Shown one piece after another: positions 23,856 through 35,131 of a DNA stretch of 64,000 bases. Below the pieces are notes generated by a model that was given only the letters and a program-made list of their open reading frames with translations, had not been told where the DNA came from and did not search any database. This DNA is from Azolla pinnata (Eukaryota; Streptophyta; Polypodiopsida; Salviniales; Salviniaceae). The stretch lies in the NCBI GenBank assembly GCA_037176905.1, contig JBBBWG010010000.1:62001-126000 (forward strand). The letters run 5' to 3'. The translations under genes were made by a program, and so were the position numbers. How positions within the stretch are numbered: the stretch's first letter is position 1; every line of letters starts with the position of its first letter.

Positions 23856-26322
23856 TCAGAATATAACCCTCAAGTCATCAACGAGCATTTGCTTCATGTA
23901 TATTGACTGGTCTAGCTCAAAATACTCCAGCAATTCCTCTTTAGTTACCCATGCATAATCTTTGCAATTAAGAGCTTTGTACCGTACTTTTCCTAGCAAC
24001 TGTGATCTGAAAAAAAATCTCTGACATAACCCAGAAATTAAAAATTTAATGAGTATGCTTGTAAGAGAATAAGAATAAAGCTTTCTGAAAAAGATTTAAT
24101 TTGTCATTCTTTGGACAATTACATACTTTGTATGTTATTGGCATCTTCGATTTTGGATCTGGTTGGTCCTCGCAAAAATGCCCACATGGAGCATTGCCAA
24201 CATAATAGAGATCTTCCTCCTTTGCAGCTATTGGCATCAATACTGACTCTGCACACTACACATACAAACCATGTCATACATATACTATGTGCTTTGTATG
24301 AATGAAGGCATTAGAGGATAGTTCATACCAAACGCAATGTCTCCTCATTTTTATATAGCCTTTCTGGGAAATGCCAAACAGGCTTGTCCTTGGGTCTTCC
24401 CAAGGGAAAACCTTGCACAATAAGAAATAACCTTCGATCCAATGCTCTCTGTAGGGATCTGTAAGGATCAAATTAACATACTAGAATTATATGATTCTGA
24501 TTTGGAAGACTTATCAACGATACAGTTTATAGTTTACTTTCTATCATTCGCCTTGTCTGCCTCTGTAATTCTCGGCCCAGGTTCAAATTTCAGCTCAAAT
24601 GCATTTTCTTCCCTGCCATAATAAAAACTCTTCAGACTCACATGAGAATGACAAATAGTGAGGTTATAATAAGTCAATGAAACAGCACCAAACTAAGCTG
24701 ACAACAATATTAATTGTGCAGATGGTGCACATTAAATACTTTAGTGCATGCCAAAGATACATCACTCTCAGAGGTACCTCTCATTGCTGCTACTAAGTAT
24801 ATCAATGAATTCTTTTGAATAATGTCTCCTATACTGATCATGCCATTCGGATCTGCAAACACACACAGAAACTAACATTCACAAATGATTGTAGAATTTA
24901 AATCAGCTATAGAATCGTACATCTAGCAAAAAAACCAAGCAAATAATAATTGGTATGTTTCTGTATCGTTTTCTCTATATTGATGATCATGAAAGGTAGA
25001 TTTCTTTTCCTCAAAACTGGCTTATACATGCTTCCAGCATTTATACATTAATAATCAAGCAAAGTTAGAATATGACATATATGCGTCTTAGGAACACAAT
25101 AACATCTCACAATCTTTTTCGAAAGAGGTTTTTTGTTCAGCTTACTATGGATTATTGCATAGAAAAAGATCATACATAGGTCATACCCTTTAGCAAACAG
25201 TCTTTAAATGCCTGATAACCTATTTCATACAAATTTCATCATATAATAGCATATTTTATGAGCTTCATTTTCAAATTTCTTGCACAGCATAAAAGCAACA
25301 GAATCCATATTCTTTCCAATGAAGATAGTTAGCAGCGTTCCTTTAATCTACATTTATACAGAACAAAGGTATGAGTAGAAGAGGTCATCAAACCTGCATT
25401 ACAGTTCTAAGTTATTGCCCAATGTGAAGTGGATGACTGGACCATTGTGCAAGATCAAAACACAGAATTTACAGGCTCAAGGCGGCAGTGTTCACATTCT
25501 TTTTTATGATAATTATTCTCTCCTTTTATCTACACCTATATAGGAAAACGACTATGAAGAGATGCGTTCATTGAATCTGCATTGCAAGCATAACTTTTTG
25601 CTCAATGTGAAGCGTACGTACGACTGGATTAAAGCAAAAACACCAGCATTAATGGAGTGTGTACCAAAAAAATCTCCCCATCATTCCACCAGGGCCAGAA
25701 CGTAAGAGTACAGGGAATGTTATCAAGAATATACTTTGTTGACCATACCTGGAGTTCATGAGCATTCTACTATAAGACAATGCATTGTGCTTGGTTTAAA
25801 CAAATCCGAACGTGCTAGATGTAGAGCTCTGGATTCCACGGTATTCTCCGCAAGAGCAATACAACACTAGCTCAAACAAAGAAGTTCAAGTAGAACAAGA
25901 GCATGGAGAGCCAAAAAAAAATGCATATTGGAAGCTTACGAGAAGTTTTTGAATGCCAGCACTTCAGGAGCGGGAGGAGGAACAACGAGGGGAAGCCTTT
26001 CCAACGCCACGCAAGCGAGAATCCTCTCATTGGGAGGAATGGAAGGGGGATCTCTCCTTACTGCGACCTCGGGAACAACTACCACTTCTTCCACCTCCGG
26101 AGGTGAGAAGTCTTCCTCTTTGCCTCTGGAAGAAGGCGGCGGGCTTTTAGCTTTGGAGGATTTCCCATAGTGCCTCCGGCCGCTAGAGAGCGAGTATCGA
26201 GGCCATGGGGACGAGTCCCTGAGCTTGCAAGGGGCGGAGGCGGCGGAAGATGAGGAAGAGGCAGACAGCGAGGAGGAGGAGGAGCAAGATCGGAAGAGCG
26301 ATCCCGAGATGCGACGAAGCAT
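23856..26322 (-). CDS. MRPL46: Mitochondrial large-subunit ribosomal protein mL46 (MRPL46; Arabidopsis At1g14620 type)
   Basis: Nudix-fold component of the mitochondrial large ribosomal subunit. Exons by splice site and phase: 26322-25940, 24852-24778, 24612-24538, 24458-24329, 24255-24127 and 24020-23856, giving 318 residues and a stop. The Arg/Ser-rich start MLRRISGSLFRSC is a plausible mitochondrial presequence, followed by a Ser/Pro linker longer than in Arabidopsis. Family blocks in order: ALERLPLVVPPPAPEVLAF, QYRRHYSKEFIDIL, EPGPRITEADKANDRKSL, KPVWHFPERLYKNEETLRL, CAESVL, YYVGNAP, then RFFFRSQLLGKVRY and CKDYAWVTKEELLEYF. The first intron is about 1.1 kb. A telo-box lies 81 bp upstream of the ATG, typical of translation genes. 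Confidence 0.92.
25345..25640. repeat. Degenerate ~178-bp tandem duplication inside mL46 intron 1
   Basis: AATCTACATTTATACAGAAC near 25348 and TTATCTACACCTATATAGGA near 25525 begin two diverged copies. Both run through a CTGCATTRCA segment and end in an AATGTGAAG...GACTGG segment. Intronic, with no coding consequence. Confidence 0.6.
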
Positions 26323-26402
26323 TGGGGACGGAGAAGAGAGGGGTCTGACGAGGGAAACCTGGAAGGAACCGTCTGCTTCGTTCGCCGCTCTGTACGAGCC
26401 CG

Positions 26403-26417
26403 AAACCCTAACCCTAA
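26403..26417 (-). promoter_or_regulatory. Double telo-box upstream of mL46
   Basis: AAACCCTAACCCTAA on the plus strand, 81-95 bp before the mL46 start codon. Telo-boxes (AAACCCTA) in 5' regions are a known feature of plant ribosomal-protein and translation genes and are bound by TRB proteins. Position and sequence are seen; function here is inferred. Confidence 0.7.
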
Positions 26418-26507
26418 TTCGGAGGTTGGAAGGACACGAGGGTTTCTTCTTCTTCTTCTTCTTCGTCTTCTTCGTCTTCTTCTTCTTCCGTCAGAAAGAC
26501 AAGCCCA

Positions 26508-26860
26508 AGTTTTAGGGTTTTTTTAGGGTTTTGCAAGCCCAAGTTTTAGGGTTTTTTTAGGGTTTTGTGTTTTTCGTTTTTTAGGGTTTTCTCCGGAGGC
26601 TTGACTTGGCTTAGATGCTCCTTATAAGATCTTCTCAAGAGCTCTTCCGGATCGTTTGCTTCTCCGTGTATAAACACATTGTTTGCTGTTAAGCGGATGA
26701 AAGCGAAGAAGCGGGAAGAAAGAAAAAAAAAACGACGTCCGATGGCTGACGAACGAGGCACAGAACGAAGATGCTGGCGAGAAGTTAGGGTTTAGGGTTT
26801 TTAGGGTTTGGGGTTTTTAGGGCTTAGGGTTTTTAGGGTTTAAGGGAACTAAACTGGTTT
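26508..26860. repeat. Interstitial TTTAGGG-like telomere motif clusters
   Basis: Two clusters of degenerate telomere motif (TTTTAGGGTTTTTTTAGGG and relatives): 26511-26595, which includes a near-perfect duplication of a 35-bp segment starting AAGCCCAAGTTTTAGGG, and 26785-26850. They lie 190-530 bp upstream of mL46. Unit length varies (7-10 nt), so this is decayed or motif-rich promoter DNA, not a fresh telomere insertion. Confidence 0.85.
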
Positions 26861-28782
26861 GTGTATGCGAGAAAGCAAACTGAAACAGAACAGGTGTCCT
26901 TTTGTGCCAGATGCTTGATCATCTGACTTGGTTGGGAGTTGTTGCGTTGTGTTTTTTTTTTCTGACTCGCCAAAGGGGCCATGACCCAGGAGAAATCAAG
27001 AAGAGCTGAGATATAAGGTAAAGAGCTACATCTATTTTGTTATACTGTTCCCGACTTTCGTTTTAGTAAAAACCAGCTGGTTGCAGATCTCCGACCAAAC
27101 ATGATGCACCATCAAATTTATAGAACTTCTCTCGCTACTTTGCTTCAAGTTGAATCCGAGATACATTACACTCTGCTGCAGAAGGCCTGAAAGATGCCGG
27201 TCTCTTCTTTGTTTCGACGATATCACATCCATGGCTATCAACACCGAGCTTATTGTTAGTTTCTATAACCGGGAAATCAAATGAGCCTCACATTCGTTTT
27301 CCTGCGAAGGGAATCATATCTTCAATTTGCTCAAATTGGTGTGTGGGCATAAGAGAGATCAAAATCACTGTCAAACTGTTCAAAAGAGCCCAATAAGAAA
27401 TAACACCAATTTATGCACACAGTATGAACATGTTAGCAAACTTGAACATGCTGCAGTAATACCAATTTATGCTCTTCATTTTGGAAAAATACCAATTTAT
27501 GCTTGACACAAGAAAAGCTTGATCTTAATTACATGGGAAAACTGACAAGGAGTTCCAAACTGCCATGGTTCAAAAGCTCTTTCTTGTAGCTTTTGACCTA
27601 TTCCAAATTTCAAGCCTTCGTTTACGCGGCAAAATGACAAGCATCAAGGACCATACATCCTCACCAGTTCATATAACTACTGAAGAAGGGCCTCATTCGG
27701 ATAAGCATGGTTTGCCTCCATGCCTTGTTTACACTTGGAAAGAATTGACTTCGACATTTATTTCATTTGTTAAAGGTATATCAAGGTACAAACATTGTCC
27801 CATTTCTTGCATGTTAGATCTTCCTGAATCTTTGACCATATCATCGTATGTGACATGATACCTCAGATATTCAGAACTCCGAGCTTGGATGAGGTACTTC
27901 CAACAGGTTCCAAAAGGAAAGCTTCTGCTGAACTCTCCAAATGTAGCCCAATTTACTACAACTAGTGTGCATTTCAAAGCTACGAATATGCTCACAATCA
28001 ATTGACACATTAACCAACTAGGAGGAGACTAATATGGCTGGTCTTTTACATGCCTCGAGTAAATGTTCCATTCAACATGCTGATTTTACAAAGGTCAATA
28101 AAGGTTAATTAACAAGTGAAGTTGAGACTTCTGCTGGAGAGGGGGCCCTTCAGTCCCACATTTTCAGACTGTGACCGCTACTTCTTCCACAGAAAGGGCT
28201 GTTCTTCGAGCTGGCTCAATGGTAACCACAAGAAAATGGATTGTGTTTAGTGTGGCTGTCTAAAAAACAAGACTGAAATATAGTATCATAACAATTGTCA
28301 CACATGCATATGCAAACAAACAGAGAAACCATAACTAACCAGAATTATTGATTACATCTAGTGTCTTCATTGTAGAAAAAACATACATATTGTGCCACAC
28401 CCACATACAGAGAAATGCCACATCTCTAAACACAAACACGCATTACATGCACGTGTCCACTAAACTAAAAAACACAAGATAACTGTGCTGCATACACACA
28501 CATTAAGAGAACGAGGGATAATAGGAAAACCGAAACAAAATCATAGACCATGTCATATATATGCACATCCAAACAAAGAGATTCAGAAAAAACGAGGACG
28601 ACAACAAGACAAAAATCTCTAATCATGTACTATATATACTGTTCTTGGGAAGCTAGGTGAAAAGGACCCTCTGCTTAAAAACACCAAATGGCTATGACAC
28701 ATATAAAAAAGAAAGATTTTCTTATTGTCCTTGCATATCAAGTGTTGGCGATGAGAGAGAAAGGGACGTAACAAGCAAACAT
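26861..28782. other. Intergenic DNA between mL46 and TRB
   Basis: No gene is recognised. A 97-codon frame at 27565-27858 (plus) resembles nothing I know. The stretch 28155-28240 (minus strand) could hold a short terminal TRB exon (see the TRB entry). Otherwise AT-rich unique sequence. Confidence 0.5.
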
Positions 28783-31622
28783 CTATGATATCATACCTTT
28801 CTTGGGAGGATGACCGGCAAGAGCCGCTACTTCTGCAACAATCTCGGCAGCTTCAGCTTCTACTTCAGCAGCTCTTGCTTTTTTTGCAGCTTTTTCTGCA
28901 GCTGCTGCAGCAGCAGCTGCCTCTGCCACAGCTAAAGCTGCAGCTTGTTTTGCTTCTTCGGCTGTTTTAAGCTTTGATCTGGCAAGATCCACATCTAACA
29001 TAGCTTTCTCTGTTCCTCTACTGTTATTGTTTCGAAGCCTATAAGATGGCCTTAAAGTTAAATCTGAGATACTGTCATCTCCTTTTTCCCTCACAATGCC
29101 ACGCATCCTCTTCCCTGTAACTTGAACCATCTGATTGGCATCCTCTGACTCCTCTAAACTTCTTAGCTTGTAATTGTCCTTAACCTGTCAATGTAATATC
29201 AACCCCAAGAGCTTTTATTTGCATGTACAGAAATAGCCTACAAGAAGATTTATTAACCTCAAAAGAACAAATCATTGTGCCTAAATCAGAAAGAAAGTTA
29301 ATACAGAATTTGAGGAAAAACCTTCGACAAGCTTCCTTGTTTGACCATGTCTTTGAGTTTCAATCGTAAAATTTTCCTGAAATTGCTCGGTACAAGATGA
29401 TTGGCCTATAAACGGAAGCACATCATCAACTTTAGCAAACACAAGCGCCCAAGTAAAACATATCATAAGGACATCAAATGATCAGTTTCACACCTCTATA
29501 GAAGATGCGATCTCAGAAATGCTCACACCATTTGGATTATTTAGATCCATCATTGCATCGATGACCATGCTAGTATAGCTGAAAGAACATAAGAAAACAA
29601 CCAATGATGAATGAAATATCAAATTAGACAAAAATGGATTTGAGAAAGAAGTGTTTGTCTGCATTTCCTAGAAACATTTACAGCAAAGCAACAGCAGATT
29701 CAGCCCAAGCCGTATAGCACAATACAGGTTTGTTTTGTTGTAGTAATTTTATGAAGCAGCTATTTTGAGACCCTCCTTGAGGTTCTTAGAATAGTTGGTA
29801 TACCTTGACTCTCATGATAGATGAAAGCTGACCCAAAGGATATTGAGAAATAAATGCTTGTCGATATTAACCTTTTTTTTTATCAAATGAGCCATCGGCT
29901 GCAGCATACCATGATACATAAGATTGATATGTGATGATTGTTTAAATGTGCACATGCATGTACCATCATGGTCAAACATGTCCTCTTAAAAGCACATCTT
30001 CGTAAAAATTAAAATGTTTTATTGAAAAAGCCAAAGTTGAGGTGCAAGATCTATCGGGTTCTAATGAATGTGCACTTCTATATCACAAATAAGAATATTA
30101 CAAAAATGCTCAACCCTCATATTTTCTCAATACTGGTTGACTAATCATGAAATCAATAAGAATCGAAATTTTACAAATTAACTAATTTTGGTTGTAATAT
30201 AATTAAAAAAACCTCCCATTTTGTACCTGGATAAGCTATCTGAAGAACCTGGCACTTCATCTGCAGAAAAGTCACTAGGGATTATTGCAAGAGGAACGGG
30301 CAGAATCGGTTCATTGCTCGCTCTCATGCCTTTGGGTTTAGGGAGTGCTTTAAGAGACTTATCCCTGGATCCATACCCAATCACTCCTATGTTCATGTTC
30401 CTCCATTTGTCCTGACCACCAATACAAAGAACTTCTCAGAAATAAATTATCTATCGCGATCGTCCTAATTGACTATTGCAGTTTACAACACCAATTGATC
30501 ACAATCCCAGTTACAATCGATTCCAAATTGATCACACTGAGTCAAAATTCTTATAGCACAATATGTATAGAATAACGATTGGTGGAATTACTAAGAATTG
30601 TGTAAACAGATTGACGACTCCAGCATCATCGTGACTTCTTATTATTGTTGCTGCAAAGTAGAACTCATTATCTTTGCTCCCATATGTTTGGAAGTGGTTG
30701 GAACACATAACAGTCTTACACATACTAAGGTCTGCTTACTAGATATTTTGATGGTGCTGACTTGATACGTAAAAAACTTCCCGGAAGTTCTTGTTAGAAC
30801 ACGAGAGCGGATCCTTGGAGAGCTTCATACGGCCAATTATCAAACTAGTCACCCCACTAGAATAGATTGAGATTTACATACAATGCATTATCCGCCACAA
30901 TTCCATTTAGAATCAATTCAGAAATCTCGATAAAGGTTAATAAACTTCTTCAAGCCACTCTCGTTGGGAATTTTAAGGTTACTTCATCTATCACAACCCT
31001 ATGTCAAATCCAGTTGGATCAGCTTACCTATCCCAATCTTTTACCTAAATACGACTGGTTAGAACAGTTTCTCCACTTCAATTCTCATTGAAACTATGTA
31101 GAACTGCTTACTATACAATTTTTTTCCCCCAACCATCCTCCTTAGAACCGATCAAAGGTACCTAGAATTGTTAGCACCACATCATCTAGGTAGAGTTGCT
31201 GCAATTGCTCGCAACTGCATAAGATAGAACGACTAAGGCCACTTAGAATATGAATATGATCAAATTCCTTGAAACAAATTCATCTACGTCAATCCTAATA
31301 CTCACCGCTACTTAGAACAAAGTATCTACCAAAAATCTTCAATGGAATGAATTGCTTAGTAGCTGTCCCGTTTCTTGATGCAAACTGCTCTTCCAAGAAT
31401 AATGCACAGAAAGAGGCAGAGATCAAAGAAAAGAAAGGAGATGGAGGAAGAACGGAGTGAGAAAAAACAAACCTTGAGGTCGACATTAGACCGAGTAGCC
31501 AGGAGGAATGTAAATTCTGGATCTTTCTGAATGGCTCGCCATTTGCCGAGGCCATGCTTCCTCACACCTGCTCGCAGTGCTGCTTCTTCTGCAGTGGTCC
31601 ACTTCTGCTTCGGAGCTCCCAT
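28783..31622 (-). CDS. TRB: Telomere repeat-binding factor, single-Myb-histone type (TRB/SMH)
   Basis: Nuclear protein that binds telomeric repeats and telo-boxes in promoters; in Arabidopsis it works with PRC2 and telomerase. Exons: 31622-31473, 30411-30227, 29578-29494, 29405-29322, 29184-28783, about 302 residues, the usual length. The N-terminal Myb ([20 protein letters not shown]) runs across intron 1 into the telobox-binding helix VDLKDKWRN. A GH1/H5 linker-histone domain is at about 110-176 ([20 protein letters not shown]). The C-terminus is an Ala/Glu-rich coiled coil. The last exon holds a good donor (AAAG|GTATGA at 28797/28796) four codons before the stop, so a further small exon may exist. 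A candidate reading ending SSGHSLKMWD lies near 28155-28230 but has a weak acceptor. Confidence 0.94.
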
Positions 31623-32170
31623 ACTTCACTCCTCTCTCTCTTTCTGTGCCTCCGTATATGATTATCCAAATCTCTCTGTGTGCGCTCTCAGCGCGTGTGC
31701 GTGTGCGCAGTGTGTTCCCTCCTCCCCTTAGTCCGCCTGCTTCTAACGCATTGTTCCAAAATCGCAGCTAGAATCAACGATGCCACTCGATCAGCGGGCG
31801 CGGTCATCGAACTAGACAGGGAGAAACACAGGGAAAGATGGGAGGAAGCGGACGGTGCTGGATGCTGAAGACGAAGATTATGGCCGATGACGATGCGGAT
31901 GAAGGGTCAGAAAAGAAGAAGAAGCGGCAGTGGAGGCGGAAGCCGATGGTAATGAAGACGAACAGGGGGGCCAAAGGAAGGGATTTGGCGATCTTCGAAG
32001 CGGGCCAGAAATGGCGTGGTCTGCTGTATGGAAGCAAACGGCTGGAGCGACGACGACGACGACGAAGAAGAAGAAGAAGAAGAAGCAGAAGGAGCAGAAG
32101 CAGAAGGAGGAGAAGCAGAAGAAGGCAAGCAACCCTAACCCCGAGACGGAACAGAAAGAAGAAAAGATGA
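31623..32170. other. TRB upstream region with purine-rich low-complexity DNA
   Basis: The 5' flank of TRB. From about 32047 to 32165 it becomes (CGA)n/(GAA)n-rich, keeping several meaningless frames open on both strands. One additional AACCCTAACCCC element sits near 32126. No other gene seen. Confidence 0.6.
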
Positions 32171-32224
32171 CCCTAACCCTAACCCTAACCCTAACCCTAA
32201 CCCTAACCCTAACCCTAACCCTAA
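32171..32224. promoter_or_regulatory. Nine perfect CCCTAA (TTAGGG-type) telomere repeats upstream of TRB
   Basis: 54 nt of exact CCCTAA hexamers, 549 bp upstream of the TRB start codon and reading TTAGGG on the TRB sense strand. The hexamer differs from the heptamer TTTAGGG used elsewhere in the window (41717-41760), although it still contains the AACCCTAA core recognised by TRB-type Myb domains. Confidence 0.9.
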
Positions 32225-32288
32225 TTCGACCTCTTCCCAAATAAAAGGGAGCATTTTTCCCATCGACCAGATTTCGAGGGCCCCAAAA

Positions 32289-32760
32289 GGGGGGGAAAAT
32301 TAATTAATTAATTAATTCATTAATTGATTAGTTTTTATTTTTAAGAAAATGGCCTTTCTCTGCCTATTATGAATTTCGCTGTAGCTATTTTTGAAGTCCC
32401 GGAAAAAACAAAAAACAAAAAACACGCAAAAACCGCTTTTTCCACCAAAACATTCGGGTCTGGTTTTTTTTAGGGTTTGATTATTTACTTATGTATTTGT
32501 TTGTTTATTTATTTATTTGTCTATTTATTTATTTATTTATTTATTTATTTATTCATTTATTCATTTATTTATTTATTTATTCATTTATTAATTGATTTAT
32601 TGATTTATTCATTTATTCATTTATTCATTTATTCATTTATTCATTTATTCATTTATTCATTTATTCATTTATTCATTTATTCATTTCTTGATTTATTGAT
32701 TTATTGATTTATTGATTTATTGATTTATTGATTTATTGATTGATTTATTTATTTAAAAAA
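32289..32760. repeat. ATTA and ATTT/ATTC tetranucleotide repeats
   Basis: A short TTAA/ATTA run at about 32298-32330, then about 275 bp (32480-32755) of ATTT, ATTC and ATTG tetranucleotides with a regular TTCATTTA alternation in the middle. The frames it keeps open (Ile-Tyr-Leu-Phe) are not genes. Confidence 0.9.
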
Positions 32761-34660
32761 ATAATTATAAGAAGCTCTATTTCCTTCTATTCATTTTATC
32801 GCCTCTTCTCTTTTTTAAATATCTTTACATTGTCTGTGGTTTTGTTTTTTTTTTTAATGAAGTTTTTTTTTTTCGTTATTCTCTTTTTTATCCTGTACGT
32901 AAAATACGTTCACTTTTCCTTTATTCTCAACAATGCCCCTCCCCTTTTTGTTTGCTCCTCTTGGATGAAATACCCTTCCTCAAAACCACACCATTTTTCT
33001 GAAGAGATCAGAAACTCTTTCTGAGAGAGATACTGATGAGAGATGCCGATGAATGAATCCACGATGCGATCCTCGACGCGGTCCGAAACACGCGGGGATT
33101 TTGCATCATACGATCCGCGGGATCACTTGCTGATATGGATCGGAAGACTTGCGGAAACAGAGGGCTTCGCGATATAATTTGCTCGGTCGATTTTACCACC
33201 CACGATCAACCCCGTTTGTCGTGCTCGAACATAACAAACCAACGGGCTACTACTATTGAACCCGTCTATCGAGCACGCCTCAGTTGGCAAGCATACGTTG
33301 GAATAAGAACGATGAAGGGAAAGATTAGCAGGGCTGATTGGAATCGCATTTCTGCGGCAATGCTAATCGAGCTCGATATGGGTTCGTTGGTGCATGTTTT
33401 CCCGTTACAGAAAGAAGGAAGATGGTTTTGCAGTAAGCGCTATTATACGTAGCAATAAGAGCAATGCTAACAAGCTTGCCATCGAGCGTCGATACGTTAA
33501 GTCGTAAGCAACAATAATCGCAACACAGAACAAGCAAGGCCTTTGCACAGATTTTCCGTGCTGCATGCATACAGAACCCACCTGCTGATATCGTGCTGAA
33601 ACCGGATCTAGTTTCGAGCTTCTTCCATCAAGTAACTCTCGTTAGTTAGTTAATCTTCGGCGTGATATTTTGACAATTATGATCGCGGATGGTAGTTCTT
33701 GTGCCATGTCAGAATGGATCAAAACCTTTGTAGGAAGGCTTATATACTTTGGTGTGATACAACAAACGATGTGAATCGAAGAGTTGATGGGGTGACTCTT
33801 CGTTGTCGAGGGTTTGTATCCCAAACCTCTGCAGATTGAGCATGCTAGATTGTTTGGCCATCTATATATATACTTGGGACCATAGAATCTTCTCTTCTTC
33901 CAGATGCACGCCTCCCCATGCCAATCGTGCCAAAGTAGAGCGGTTGTCACAACTACAATGTGTTGAATACATATATCAATATGTCAATACCTGTATGATG
34001 AATGACCGAAACATCGAAACAAAGGAAGAAGCATCAGTTGCCAAATATTCTCTGCGGGAACTCTGGATCCATGATAAAAAAAAGCAAAAAAGCCAAACTT
34101 CCTGCGAACACTGAGGTTCCTGAATGAATGAAACCTCTATCTCATCTTGATCGAGCTTCTCAATGGTTGTTCTTCTGTCGCAGTTGCTTTCATTTTGTGA
34201 TTTCTCACAATCGATTTCATTTCATTTTAATATACACAATTTGCTCAGAGTTTGTTTTAGCAAATCATGCGAGACATTTTCGTGTTCTTTTTACCGACCA
34301 ACGGAAGATGAGGGAAACTTAAGAAAAGACTAATTCGGTAATTAGCGCCCTTAATCACCAGATTAGAAAGGACGGAAAGAAAGAGAGAAAGAAGAATAAC
34401 GGAATCTAAATAAAGGAAACACATAAATAACATAAACAAAGAAATGAGAGAGAGAACACAAATTCAGAAAACAAAATGTAATTAGGCCCAAAAAAAAAAA
34501 GGTAAGAGAAGAAAACACACAAAAAAATCCAATAATAAATTAGCACCTAAATCACCGAATACAAAAAAAAAAAAGCAAAAAAGAGGATATAAAAATAATA
34601 AGCAAAAGAAGAGAACAAATTTAGAGAGCAAAAAAAAAAAGGGATAAAAAACGGAGGAGG
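32761..34660. other. Intergenic DNA, no gene seen
   Basis: Contains a 105-codon frame at 33135-33452 (plus) with no recognisable domain, then AT-rich DNA. No splice-supported gene was found on either strand. Confidence 0.5.
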
Positions 34661-34689
34661 AAAATGAATGAAAATAAAAATAAAAACAA

Positions 34690-34880
<191 letters not shown>

Positions 34881-34895
34881 TAAAAAAAGGAGCAG

Positions 34896-34904
34896 AAACC
34901 CTAG
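34896..34904 (+). promoter_or_regulatory. Telo-box-like element in the eEF1B 5' region
   Basis: AAACCCTAG, 228 bp upstream of the eEF1B ATG. This is the classic telo-box position in plant translation-factor genes, but a single copy is weak evidence. Confidence 0.45.
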
Positions 34905-35131
34905 CGCCTCTGTTTCCTGTTCTCTGTGTTCTCTTCTTCTCTGCATAAACAGCGACGAAGCTTCGCCATCGCCATCGCCATCGCCATCGCCGTCGCCGTC
35001 GCCGACGCCATCGCCAAAGAGCTCTGTGCTTCTGTTCCCCCCCCTGCATCGGCGCCTCGGAAGGAGCTCTAAGCTGTCGCCCCAACGCCAGAAGAAGAAA
35101 GGAGCTGTAAAGCCGCAGAAGGAGCTCCGCC

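Noticed and set aside
27565-27858. 97-codon plus-strand frame between mL46 and TRB
   Set aside because: No recognisable similarity and no supporting promoter or splice signals.
32171-32224. The CCCTAA array as a chromosome end or CRISPR-like array
   Set aside because: It is internal, with genes on both sides, and is only 54 nt of pure repeat without spacers.
33135-33452. 105-codon plus-strand frame with a Trp/Arg-rich end
   Set aside because: Isolated, no domain, no neighbouring exons that fit.
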